Positions 47,272 to 59,674 of a DNA stretch of 64,000 nt are shown piece by piece. Source of the stretch: Mangifera indica (taxonomy: Eukaryota > Streptophyta > Magnoliopsida > Sapindales > Anacardiaceae); assembly GCF_011075055.1 (NCBI RefSeq), contig NW_025401108.1, forward strand, positions 124,001-188,000, written 5' to 3'. The position numbers and the translations under genes are program-made. Position 1 is the stretch's first letter; each line of letters starts with the position of its first letter. Under the pieces are notes generated by a model that worked only from the letters and a program-made list of their open reading frames with translations, had not been told where the DNA came from and made no database searches.

Positions 47272-50200
47272 TCAAGATGAATCTCCTCTTCTTTTGACCC
47301 AAACCGGCATTCTTCTCTTCATTCTTACTGTGGGAAAGTTGACAACTGTGTCTTCCTCAGCCGCCCACCTGTATTTAATTTAATTAATTTAATCAAAATG
47401 TGATTGATTATATGTAATCTAATTGTAAGGTTTAGTGCTTTTAGACATGGAAGTCAATTTTAGGGCTCGGAAAATATTTGAATTTGTGTACTTTTGACTA
47501 TTATTTCCTAAGGAAAATAAACCCTAGATAGCTAGCTGGAAAACCCTAATTAAGTTCTATGATTTAACATTCATGCATTTGACTAGTCAAGGTTAATCCC
47601 TTCGACAAATCAAAATTCACAAACTGGATGCCATTTTCTGATACACTGAAGTAGGTTTCAATAGCCAAGAAAGAAGCATTCATCTTCCAAATTTTTTTTT
47701 TTTTTCAGTATCAAACCATTGACTCAATTCATTGTCGCAATCCTTCGATTGCTTTCTAGTGTTATAAGCAAAGAAAGAGATCTCAAAATGGCTACTAGTT
47801 TGGTGTCTTTATATCATGACTTTGTCTTTGTTATAAAAGGAAGATCACACAGGGAAAATGTGTAAGGAATCTATAGAGAATATGGGGGGTCACATATTCA
47901 TTAATAAGAAAGGTGATGGGAGCAACAGTGAAAGGGAAAATTGGGAATTCTTGTTGAGGCTCACTCATGCATCATAATTGAAAGAAAATTAAAGCTTGTG
48001 GTAAATTATGTCTTGAAAAAAGAAAGTGACCCAACTGAGGCAGAAAGTTCTCTGTCTGGCGTCAATTTTGTCTTTGCTCTAAAGGTAAAAGTAAAGAAAA
48101 ACAATAACGTGGCTCCCTTATTTCTTCGTAGCAATCAAACCTCACAGAAACGAATTGCTAATAAAATTTTCTTCTATAATACATAAAGTAATCTAGGTTT
48201 GAAATTCATTAACTTTAACTGATTTGATTACCTGAATTGAGTAACAAAGTGGTGCAGAAAGATGGAAACTTCCAGCCTGGCCAAGTCAAGACCAGGGCAA
48301 AGTCTTTGTCCCCCTCCAAAAGGAGTGAAGTTAGTGTTACAATTGCTTATGTCTTTATGATCCTGCAGTATGAGCAAAACCAAACACAAAGGTCAAATTC
48401 TCGAGAAACAAACAGAAAATAATAAAAAATTTTAAGCACTTAGAGGGCCCTTAGCTTCTTACTTGCCATCTCCAAGGGTTGAATTGATAAGGCCAATCAT
48501 AGTTACTTTCATCAAGATGAACTGATCTAAAGTATGCAAAAAAGCACCATCCTTTTGGTATTAGATAACCTTTAAACTCAATGTCTTTCATGGCCTTTCT
48601 CATCACTCCAATGATTATATTTCCCATCCTTAGAGTTTCTGTAATTACCTGTTTAATTACATCAAATTAAAGTTAATCACCCGTTTAAAGTCAATTGTAA
48701 TTGTGAATTAAACAGAAACATACGGTCTGTGTAAAAGTTAACGATAAGTAATCACTCCAAGATGGGGGCTCTCTAAGCTCAGCTTTTAGTCTTTTCAACT
48801 TCATGTTTTCTTCCTGTAAAATGATGCATCACAATTATCAATTAATTCATTAATAATTGACTACTTACCTCACCATCAAATCTTCAAGTATACTATTATT
48901 CATACCGTCAGTTGTTTGAGAGCAGTGGGAGAATCTGAGAGGTATTTAATAGCAAGAGTCATAAGAACTGGAACTGAATCCTCTCCTGGAATCATCATAT
49001 CAATTATATTATCTGCAATTAGATCATCAGTTAATGGCTGATCGCTCGCATTGTTGAGCAACAACACATCTATTACATCTTTAGGAAATGTTGAGACCCC
49101 ACTACTTCTTTTAGATTGAATAATCTTCTGTACTAACTTAACCATCTTCTTCTTTGCCTGAAATTCATGAACCAATTTCAAAAAATTTTCCAAACTGACT
49201 TGGTCAAATTTCAGTTAAGGCATATAGATTAGTTAAAATTCTTGCCTGTAAGGATCTATGGAGTTTACTTCCGGGAATGTTAACAGGTAAAGACATGAGT
49301 CCGGAAATAAATTCTTGGAACTGTTTCTTCAAGAACTCCATTTCTTCACCTGGATCTAAACTGATCAATGCTTTGACTAGTACTTGAAAGGCAATCTGGA
49401 TACAAAAAATGGCATCTCTTAGTAACTTTTGAAAATGGCATAGTGACATAATTATTATTATGACTCAAATTTCCTAGACAAAATTATTCATGTAGAATTA
49501 TCATTAACCCCATTCACAACTGGGTTTGTTACTTTCCAGCCAAATCATATTACAAGCCTAAGTAGAAGCCAGAGATAAATAAAATTTCAATGTTCAATGA
49601 TTCCTTTCACTAGTCGTGGGGGAGGGACCGTATGTAAAGAGAGAGAGAGAGAATTGACATGTTTTTTGTTTTATATCGTGTTTTTACAGGAACTCTTCTC
49701 AAGAACAAGTCATGATGTTAAAGGAATCTGAGATTTTGATCAACTTACACTTTTGGTTTCATCTTGAATGTAAATAGGCTGATCTTCAGTCCAAGTGTCC
49801 ATTGATTTCTGCACATACTTCTGCATGTCGCTGGTGATTTGAGCTTTAAGATGAGGAGACTTGAAGAAGGCTCCTATAAGTCCATGGATTCTCCTTTGTA
49901 AGATTCCATTAATGAGCAAAATCGAAGACTTTCCCATCAGTTCAGTCAGAGATTTCGGATACGATGGTACAAACGCCTTTGCATCACTCTGCAGAACGAA
50001 TCTACTCACTTCTGCATCCGTTGAAACTATAGTCGGAGTTCCAAAAATATGTGACTTGAACACTTTCCCGTAGCTGCACATTAAATCATTAATCAACGAT
50101 TTAAAAAAAAAAAAAAGCTTCAAATTTGCATATCTTACATGCGGCGACGTTTGTCCATGAAGCTTTCAGGGCGATCAGAATAAGCACAAGAAATGAACTC

Positions 50201-50392
50201 CAAGGTTTCACCGAGAAAGGGCCAACCGAGAGAGCCCAAAGGGAGTTGAGGGGGATTTCTGGTGGTTGTTGTTGTTGTGAAACATGATCTTGAAGAAGAT
50301 GATGATGATTTGATTTTATTTTTGTTATGGAAAATGATGGTGAACAATAAACTCACTGTTGTGACAAACAAAATCCACAGTAGATTGTCCAT
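47272..50392 (-). CDS. CYP90D1: Brassinosteroid C-23 hydroxylase, cytochrome P450 CYP90D1
   Basis: Eight exons join in phase on the minus strand: 50139-50392, 49749-50073, 49246-49395, 48906-49157, 48724-48813, 48463-48648, 48232-48362 and 47272-47368, giving 494 residues (Arabidopsis protein about 490). An N-terminal membrane anchor ([18 protein letters not shown]) precedes a Ser/Thr-rich spacer and the hinge [17 protein letters not shown]. Family landmarks: [19 protein letters not shown], [18 protein letters not shown], the I-helix [15 protein letters not shown] (ExxR), NPWRW and the heme-binding [10 protein letters not shown]; it ends [26 protein letters not shown]. It acts in the endoplasmic reticulum on brassinosteroid precursors (3-epi-6-deoxocathasterone and related) together with CYP90C1. 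Intron 3 starts with GC. Intron 7 (47369-48231) is 863 bp. The match to At3g13730 also fits by position. Confidence 0.95.
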
Positions 50393-50458
50393 TAATGGCT
50401 AAAAATTTTGCACGCACGCCCTCAATCTCTTCTCTCCTCTCTCTCTCTCTGTATGTCT

Positions 50459-50466
50459 CTTATATA
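50459..50466 (-). promoter_or_regulatory. Probable TATA box of CYP90D1
   Basis: TATATAAG on the minus strand about 67 bp before the start codon, followed by a GA-rich leader (50425-50450 on the plus strand is a CT run). Confidence 0.65.
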
Positions 50467-50729
50467 AGCTTAATCATAGTGACTATGGCCGTCATCACAA
50501 AGCTTCTTTTGTGATGGAAACATATATGAATGTGCATGTGTACGTGCAAGCGTGGGTATGGGAAAGAAAGAGAAGCGTTATAAAGAGTTTGAACTAGTTT
50601 TTGTGAAAGAAAAAGAGAATATTTGTATTGGGAGTGAGATGGTGCTCGTGTAAAGTTTTTTATTTTATAACTATGATTAATTGCTTTTAGTTTAGTTTTT
50701 TTCTTAATTTCGTGGGCTTATGGAAAGAG

Positions 50730-50905
50730 CAATGTCACATCTATAATTTCTGAGTATTCAAAATGGGTACATAAATCATTCATAATCACATGATTAAATA
50801 TTACTTTATATTTAATTCAAAATCACTCAATCATATTATGATATATTATTTATATATCTAATTTTTATACTTAAAATATATTCATATAATTTTATTGTAA
50901 TTAAA
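50730..50905. repeat. 180-bp MITE family, inverted copy
   Basis: Reads GAGCAATGTCACATCTATAA.. at the left and ..TATAATTTTATTG at the right, the family termini in reverse orientation. The flanks match only loosely. It lies about 270 bp upstream of the CYP90D1 TATA box. Confidence 0.6.
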
Positions 50906-52992
50906 ATAATAATCGTGGCAAAGGGTTTTCACTTTGCTTTTACATATGAAAAGATTTACTTCGAAAGGGTAACTAAAAAGTACTTACCCAAAAAAAAAAC
51001 TAAAACTAAAACTTAGAAGTACTGTACTTTCAAACACAATTACCCTGGATGATCATTTACTGTACTTTCATAGCTAAGAAGTGTTTTAAGCTTGGTTAAT
51101 AGAGGTGGGTTTTCTTCAGTTAGCCTTATTAATGATGATAAGTAGATGTTTTATCGAAATTCTCATGTGGGTATCTAGAATCAGACTAAAAATGCATGTA
51201 AAGCAAAAATCCAAGTACCTTTAGTTGTTAGAATTCGTTTCTTTTTTGAAAGAGTGGATATATATTTATATGTTCATACTGATAATAAGACCCCACAGCT
51301 CCATGATTGTCTCGTGGCACAGCAGCTTGAGGGCGCCCCCTCTTAGCAGCAAGCAAGCAGCTGGTGCGGCATGGCCTCGTGCATTCATGTGGACTCTATA
51401 AGTTCATCCACATTCTCATTCTCCATCATCATCATCATCTCTCAACTTTTGTCCTTCTCACACCCTTGAAATTACAACTCAGTCCACACGTATATATAGA
51501 TCAAAGGTACCTTCACAAATTACAAAATCAAAAACCAGCTGCCTTCGATCACTGATTTCTCATTTTTTCTAAATTATATGCCCTTCTCTCACTTGATCAA
51601 GGTAATGGGTAGTCATAATTGTCATAAAACTTAATTATTCATCACTAAGAGATGGGATGATTAGTGAAAAAAGTGGACACAAATTCTCCTTTCTTTTGAC
51701 TGTTGATAAATAAACAATGTATAAATCCCATAACTGGGTCGTTTCTTGATTGTTCATGCGTATTATAATGTTAAGCTCCATTCCTTAGCTTTCGCTTTCT
51801 CCTTTTTCCTCTTTGTTCAATCTAACCTAATTTATGATTAAGTATCAAATTAGTACTTTAATTGAATACCATCATTGCAGCAAATTGTTAGGCCTATCTT
51901 TTGGCTTTCTCTACTGTATATTTGAGGATCCAAGAGAATATTTTGGGATATAGTTATCAATATAATCTTTGAAAAGTTTTCATTTTAGAGATCATGGAGT
52001 GTGTGTATACTTGTGGGTATTTATTATTAGGGGGATATTTGAGGGACAAGAAATATAATTGGGGGATCGAATAGTAAGGTAATTGGTACTAAAATTTGTT
52101 GTAGTTGGTTGGAATTTAAGAGCTTTGCTGCATGGTGTGGGACTCTCTCAGTAATGTTGTGGGAGTCCACATCCTTTTTGGAAATTGTGCATGCTTCCAG
52201 TTAGGACCATGTGAATCTCTCTCTTGTTCAACATAAAAGTTTGGAGAATATGCTCGCTGATTTCAGAATTCGTGGAATTTGGCACCAAATGGAGTTTAAA
52301 TTCTCTTCCAATGACAATGAAGTTAGCAAAACAGACACTAATGTGACAAAAAAGACAGGTGAAGAGATGAGTTTAATGCTGCATTTTCACTCCCCAGAAA
52401 AAAGATGTGGTAGGAAAAAGATATCAACAAAATTCTTTCATTTAAATGATAAGAAAAGTTAGAGAAAGAAACAAGACCAACCCATGTACCTTGAGAAGAT
52501 AAACTAGATAAAATGCAACCTTAACTTTATAAATTTTCAATATTTCTGGTCAAAAAGAGAACCCTGACGTTGAATCTCATATTCTAAGGGATTTGCATCA
52601 GGTTTACTCGTAGGTTACCATATTATTTATTCTCAAGACATTTGCTATTTCCAACTTTGGGCACTTGAAATGGCTCCTGCAATTATGTTGGTGCATATTA
52701 GCATATGCCCAATTTCAAAGGGCTGCAGGCATTTCTCTGTGGTCTACATCTGACCATTCTCATTGCATTATTTACAGGTCCTTAAGAAGTTGGTATGATG
52801 CCAACAATGAAATGGGCAATATACTTGTGTCAAGATTAAGCAACAGTATTGCAACCGATAAACACGATAGAAAACATAACAAATTCCATTGAGAAGGTAT
52901 TGAATTGCAATGAGAAAGTAAATCTGATATTTCAAAAGTAAAATCCAAACTATTTTATCACAGTAATGTTTAATAAGCAGGTAATCAGTTAG
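50906..52992. other. Intergenic DNA between CYP90D1 and the next gene
   Basis: No gene recognised. A GC-richer patch at 51295-51400 (CAGCTTGAGGGCGCCCCCTC, AGCAGCAAGCAAGCAGC) stands out. The frame at 52211-52462 has no domain. The end of the interval is probably 3' UTR of the gene at 52993. Confidence 0.4.
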
Positions 52993-55900
52993 CTAAATAC
53001 TTGGAATAGATTTTGCACGAATAAATTGTTTGAGAATGGCTTTCTCTTCATCAATACGCTTCTTTTCTTCAGGATCCTTTGGTTTGACCTTCCTTTTCTC
53101 TTCCAAAATCCACTTGAAAAGTTCTCGTTGCTGATCCACAGGAATTGGTTCACGTAACTTCACAAACTCTGCAACGGGGTTTTCAGTGATCACAGCAGTT
53201 GCTGCAGCTGTAGCTGAAACTGGAATTGAGGGCACATCTTTTGCCCCTTCTTCCTCAGTTATGCTTTCATCCTTTTTACTGGTCTTCATGTACATGTAAG
53301 CTACACAAATTATATGAAACTCAGTCAGACAAGCAGCAGAAAAATTCCAATTAGCTATATTGTCAAGGAACTACATCACAAAAATCAAGTTTCCGAATAA
53401 AAAACTAAAAACAAAAAATGCATAAATGTTGGATGCTTGGACCACAAATAAAGAAACCCATGTCCATGAAAGGAAAAAAATTAATGAAATTACAGGTATT
53501 GAATGCTTGGACCACACAACAACACATGATTACCTCCATTACAGGGGAGAGACAACAAGTAAAAGGAATCAGATACTAAGATAGAGCACCTCAACTGGTT
53601 ATTATTACTAGTCCACTCTCGGTAATGATCAAAGCGGTGCACTGACACAAATAACCAACATAAGCTTATCAACATTGACACAGCACAGAAAAAAAATTGC
53701 CTTATAGCTGCTGATTTGCTCCTGCCTTGACATAATGCAATCAGCAAGCACTTGAAGCTCTAATGGTTCACTTCCATAAACAGTTAATTAATATCTAACT
53801 TGCTAGCATGAATACTACAGTCGGACAGCTTTAAAGATTACACTATACATAACCAAACAAAGTTCTTTAAGAAATTAATTGTGCTGGTGAGAAAGCTGGG
53901 GACCAGCAAAGGATAGTCTCACTCACTGCTATTATTATTAGTTTATATGCATGTGTAATGACAATTCCACACAACTGTTCACGATAACATAACGTGACAT
54001 TAGGTTTAAATCAGAAGTTTATAATTCAACTAGTATCGTTTTTACTTAAAAGTTACCAGAGAATCCACAAGCCACAACATAAAAAATACACCTGAGACTT
54101 ATAGAAGGAATTAGGACAGCTTGTGAGAAATTTAGTGGGTTTCACATTGCACCATTTTACGCTATCTTATTCATGCGGAATTAAAGAACAAAAGCGTGAG
54201 TTGTCACTCCTCATATGAGCATTAGTTTACCATCATAAAGGCTATGATGACAGAAATATTATTCTAACCAGGGTTTCTTGTGTTGACTTAAGCATAGGTC
54301 ACAGTAGTCTTTCTAGCAAGTTCCATATTATCATGCTCGGTAAACAATATGAAAGACATAACTAGTAATTACCAAGATGAAAGATATTACTAACAATAAT
54401 TACCAAACTTCCTATCATGATGGTGACAAGACCAAATTGAGGATAAGAATTCATGTAGCAAACTTCTACCTGTCTCGGATTGACTTCAATGAGCTGAGAT
54501 GTTTTTCATAATGAATAAGCTTTTTATTTTCACCCTTTTCTGGATTGGTAAAATTTGAATCTACAAGCCCTCCTAAACTCCATTCCACAACTTTTTTGAG
54601 CTGAAGCCAAAGATAAGGGAAAACAGACTTTTCTTGTTTGATTTTAGAATTTGGTTTATTACAGTTCAAGATGAAGTTCAAACAGTGGAAAGCAACATTG
54701 ACATGCAAAGTTGCAAACCATATTGCACTAGATTAGATAGAAAGAATCATTTCTGGAGGTTTAATGGATGGTGTTTCTCTATATAGTACAGTTGGATAGC
54801 AAGTCAGTAGACAAATAATGTGGCAAATATTATTGACTTATTTGAGCTAACTTTTGCAAAGATGAACAATAAAAGATGTATTACATCTATTGTATTGGAG
54901 AAGAAGTAGGTATGGGTGTATGGATGGTATGATACCATCCAAACCCTACCTTAGCACCGACAATGACCATAAAAAACTTGCACGCAGGCCCATGATAACA
55001 TGCCAAACATGATTCCATGCGACAAGCCATGAAGTAGCTAAGTAGACTTATAAATGAACAACAGTACAATCTTCTATTGATTTGTTTGACATAGACATTT
55101 GATATATCTTCAAACAAAGGTCTATCGTAAACATGCCTCCTAGAGTTACTCAGGTCTTCCATGCATAACAAGTGTTTTTCAAAATAACTTGAAAGGTCCA
55201 CATATGATAATACTAGAACCAATTCATAAGCCAAGTCTTGTAAGGGAAAAGATCACTAAACATAAAAGTGAATTTAGAGCACAAAGACCAAGAAACAAAG
55301 GTGATCATGAAGATTTGACACACAAGCAGAGGGCATTACTTCTATCCTTCTAGGAAGACAGCAAATGGACCAAAATTTAACATTGCCTATAACAGAGAAT
55401 GGATTCATCATGAAATGTTTGAGGTCATAAGATGATGCACTAATAAGAGAAGCATTTCTCCCATCAATAGTACCACTGAATAAAGATATCAGCATACCAT
55501 TTTAGTGCTCCTATCAGCATAACCCTTTTTTTAATGCAGGACAGAACTGTAGGAAATCAACTAAACCAAAAGCCATAACCACCAGTTGTAAATATCATTT
55601 CAATTATGTACAGATGAGCTTAGTCTCAAAATCTATTGTCTACAGTGTAACTTGAGGATAGAATAGGCCAAAGACTGATTTTGAAACCCCAGAAAAAGGA
55701 GAAAAAACTGAACAGATCTTAATGCTATTAGCTGGGGGGACAAGATCCTACATATTCCAAAAAAGGTCTTACCGTTTTAATCCATCTATGCTTAAATCTA
55801 CTTTCTCATTTGTTCCTTGCCCTATTCTTCCGACCCCCACCCAATTACTCTAGTAGGCTAGTAAAAGGAGATTTAAATCAACTATAATTGATCTTTGTCG

Positions 55901-57097
55901 CTTTACTTTCATGATTTAAACCTTTAAATTAAAATGGTAATGACAATGAAAATAGTAATATTCTGGACTTATAACAGTTTCCTGATAATTTCAGATATGC
56001 ACCAACTCACAGTTTTTAAGGTTATAGACCATTTGGTGTCCATGGTCTGCTTCTTTGGGCTACATCCAACTTCCTTTGCTCTAAACAATTAGTCCAAAAA
56101 TAATTTAGCCTTTTTTTTGTATGTTGCATGTCTACCTTCATCAATCTTAATGGCAGTACCATTAACCCTTTATCTATTAACATCACACTCTATCCACTGG
56201 AGATGAAAAGTTCAATTTTTTCCTGCTGTTAATTGTTATAACACAAGGAAAAGGGAAGTAAGAAAGTCACTCTAGCATTCCCAATTGCAAGCTCCCACCC
56301 TCCCCCTACTCTTCTCTCTCTGACAGACATACCGCCAATAATTTTTATGGATATCAATATCAATCATTCACCCAACCAAGACAAAAACCCTCCATGAAGA
56401 TATGCAATTACAGATAAATTTACCAAAATAAAATGTGATTAAACTAAAACCTAATCCCCATCATAACAACGAATCACCCACCAACCACAAACATCGAGAA
56501 AATTATTATTTTTAATTTTTCAGCTCTTCAAGCTAAGATCCAACAAATCCATTTCAACAATCAAATCAACAAGCTATAGCGTGCACCTAAAATGCACATG
56601 ATACCCATAAAATTAAAGGAAAGAAAGTGACCTCCAACAGCAAGATTAACAGTCAAAAGAAGGGGCCAGAGGAACTTGTAACGCCTAGCAAAAGACTCTT
56701 TTGGAGGTGGAGGAGGCGAAGCAGCAGAGCTCGACCCCATTGTGTATGACGTTGCAGCAGCTGATGATGATTGTGGAGGTGTTGTTGAAGAAGCAAAATC
56801 TTTTCCTTTTTGTTGTTCTTGAAATTGTTTAAGCTTAGCTGGTAACACAAGATAAAGAATAAGTAAAGATCACAACTTCAATGATTGAAACCAAGAAATT
56901 GTATCAAATTCCAGCAAAAGATTCTTGCTTTGCTAGGCAAGAAAGGGATGCTTTCCACCTTAATAATTTCTGTTTTCAAAAGTAAAAAAAAAAAAAAAAG
57001 TTTTCAGAAAACATAAAAACAAAACATAAATAAAAAAGGGTTGAGATTTACCCTTCTTGGGTTTGCTGTTGTAAAGCTTTGGAGCTTCTTCACCCAT
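52993..57097 (-). CDS. Small single-pass membrane protein of unknown function
   Basis: Three exons join in phase: 57052-57097, 56632-56838 and 52993-53300, giving 186 residues. The order is a conserved plant N-terminus (MGEEAPKLYNSKPKKAKLKQ), a Ser/Ala/Pro-rich stretch (TPPQSSSAAATSY.., AASPPPPPKESF), one hydrophobic segment (FLWPLLLTVNLAVGAYMYM, about residues 70-90), then an Ala-rich stretch and a charged helical tail (EEKRKVKPKDPEEKKRIDEE) ending RAKSIPSI. No function is known to me; plant relatives are annotated as transmembrane proteins, and position suggests At1g55160. Intron 2 is 3331 bp (53301-56631), unusually long for this window, and I see no gene in it. Confidence 0.88.
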
Positions 57098-57897
57098 TGT
57101 TAAGAATCCTTCCTAGCCTGAATCACTGACTCTACCTTCTCTTGGCTCTACTCAATGCAGTAATAACAATTGTCTAGTCAAATATTAATTTAATTAATTA
57201 CCCTTGTGTTAATTATTATTTACTAATTATTTCTTAATTATTTTTAAATCAAAAATCAAATGAACTTGGAGTGCACGACAACCCACAAATTAAAAATAAT
57301 TATATGCTTCCAAGAAAAATATTTTTATCATCTCATAATATCATAGATAGGCCAATTTCACTGATAAATAAATAAATAATATTATAATATTTGATTATCT
57401 CTAAAAAGGAAGGTATTATTCACTTATGTATAATAGCACATTATTTATTAATAATTAAATATAATTTTTTAGAACTCAATTTTAAGTATTGTTATATTTA
57501 TTTTCTATTATTTATATAAAATTATTTCTAAAATAATTACCAATAAAAATTATGACACATTGCCTCACATGTCCAAAATATTTACTATTTTAGTTACACT
57601 TTTTTTACTGCAAATTCCATTTATATTTATTTCTCCAAATTAAATTTCCAACCAAAAGATTATTCGTTTTTTATTTTTTTTAGTAAATTTTCCTTTGTTT
57701 TAATGAGTTTAGAAATTCAAAGAAATGGATTGCTCATTTTATTAGCTCAAGCTACAATTTGCAGTTGGAATATGGATCATCAATACAGTTTCCAAGTTCA
57801 CTTCACCCAAAAGTGAACTTTATTTACCTACAGAATTACAACATTCACACCTTAAGGGTTCATTTCATTTTTTAAACAAAATGGATTTTATATTTAA
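57098..57897. other. AT-rich intergenic DNA
   Basis: Presumed promoter of the small membrane protein gene; no TATA assigned and nothing else seen. Confidence 0.35.
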
Positions 57898-57975
57898 GGC
57901 CAAAGAACTTATTCCCACCCAAAGATTACTGTTTTTTCAAGTGCTCACCGAAAGATTACTGTTTCTATTATTTAT
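57898..57975. repeat. Fragment of a long-TIR fold-back element end
   Basis: GGCCAAAGAACTTATTCCCACCC matches the family terminus; the following AAAGATTACTGTTT is repeated once nearby (57942 and 57951). No second end was found. Confidence 0.6.
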
Positions 57976-58229
57976 ATAAAATTATTGAATAGCAGGGTGA
58001 ATTATGTTAAAAGCTTCACTTTATTCAACGTCATTTGAAAGTTTTAGTATTTCAATCTCTTGTATTGGACTGCAGCTATAACCCAATGTACTTGGTGAAA
58101 ATTCATTATCAACACATTGCTTTCGCTTCATGTAGATATTTGATTGTATGCATTCATTCTCTCTATATAATCCAATGAAAAATCAAAATTGAAGCACAAA
58201 TTCAATAATAAAATAGAGTAAAATTCAAA

Positions 58230-59600
58230 TCAATGGGCTACTTTTGGGAGCTCAGAATTAGTGCCATACTAAAAGGATGTAACAAACTGCAAATGCTAGA
58301 TGGTTCAGATCTTACTGCCCAGAAAGTAATGTCAATCCACCGTTCACTTATTCTCATTCTTCATTCTGCTACACCAAAAAATTCTTTCTTTTTTAGGTGC
58401 GGTGCTGCTGTTGTTCATGTGGGCAATCATAATGCTTCACTGGGCAATTTTTATCCCAGTGACATCTTGTATGCCAATGACGACCTCACTGATCGGGAGA
58501 AGAGAAATTCCAGGCTCGCCTCAGAACTCAGAAGCGCGCGGCTTTGGTTTTGCCGACCTTCTAAGTTACTAATAATCAAGACGTTTGAATATTGTTATAT
58601 CAAATAATATATTACTTTGATTTTGGTTGATTTGTAGTGTTTGGCATACCATCGAATGATGTTGATTGTGGGGTTGCCAAGGAAGATGGAGATAGATATT
58701 CAATATAGTGAGGATCAACTGGTAATGTTTTACATGTATGGTGCTGAACCATCTTTGTCAAGATATCTCCACTGGCAAGTTCAGAGAACCAGAAGAAGTT
58801 TTCTTATCCGAAGACTATGTCATGTCAATATAATAACAAAGTATTTCTTAATTTATTAAACTTTTAATTACTTTAGGCTGCTAGTGAAAGGATAAGGTAG
58901 TGAACTGTGTTGGTCTAACAGGTTGTCAGTCTGCTAGTATGACAAGACCTGCAACACGGTCCAAGGCTTTGAGTTATACTTTTGCAGATTGATTCTTGTG
59001 TTCTTTTGGAACTACCTGAAACATTAAATACTTCTTATATTTTTGCCCCAAAACCCTGACAAGGCTTGCAAGTCTCCTATCATGTCTGGTAGTGAATTAT
59101 TCAAGCAAGCTCCATTGGCAAGGACGATAATGGGGTGATAATGACTGTCCATGGGAGATCAAATCAGCTCGTATTGATTTTACTAGACTGAGTGATGATG
59201 GTGTCATACAGGATAAACATGAGGTATTACAGAAGATTTTGAAAGGCATTAATTTAAGATATTCCTGAGATGTACAACTTTACCATAATAACAGGCTATT
59301 CTAATTTGGATTTCAGTATTCGCATAATGAAGTATTATCATTTTTCAATGACTAACAAGGGAAGCTGAGAATTTTAATATTGAATTTTAAAACAAATATA
59401 AGTCTTGAGGCGCTGGCAAAGATGAATTCGCCCTGGGACAATTTCTTAACAGCAAAATGCTATTACCGAAGATATCCAAAACCATACAATTCAAGATGCA
59501 AGAAGTTCGAGCAAACAGGTGCACAATACCACCACAACTTCTCATAAGATTTTCATGCGTAACTTAACTGTGGCACAGTACATGTTGCCTATCTATTTGC
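58230..59600 (+). pseudogene. Coding-like fragments of an unidentified gene
   Basis: Several short stretches look like protein but lie in different frames with stops between them: 58395-58570 (CGAAVVHVGNHNASLGNFY, DLTDREKRNSRLASELRSA) preceded by an acceptor-like TTTTTTAG, 58637-58705 (VFGIPSNDVDCGVAKEDGD), about 58770-58830 (ISTGKFREPEEVFLSEDYV) and about 59140-59220 (WEIKSARIDFTRLSDDGVIQ). I do not recognise the family. A decayed gene or retrocopy is the simplest reading; a real multi-exon gene with errors in my reading is possible. Confidence 0.4.
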
Positions 59601-59674
59601 TTTGTTGAGATCATGCAACTCGTCTCGACAGTTGCATATTCAATTGAGCCACTAGAAAAGGCATGACTAACTTG

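Noticed and set aside
47192..47383. 63-codon plus-strand frame
   Set aside because: Antisense of the last CYP90D1 exon (47272-47368), whose minus-strand reading is strongly supported.
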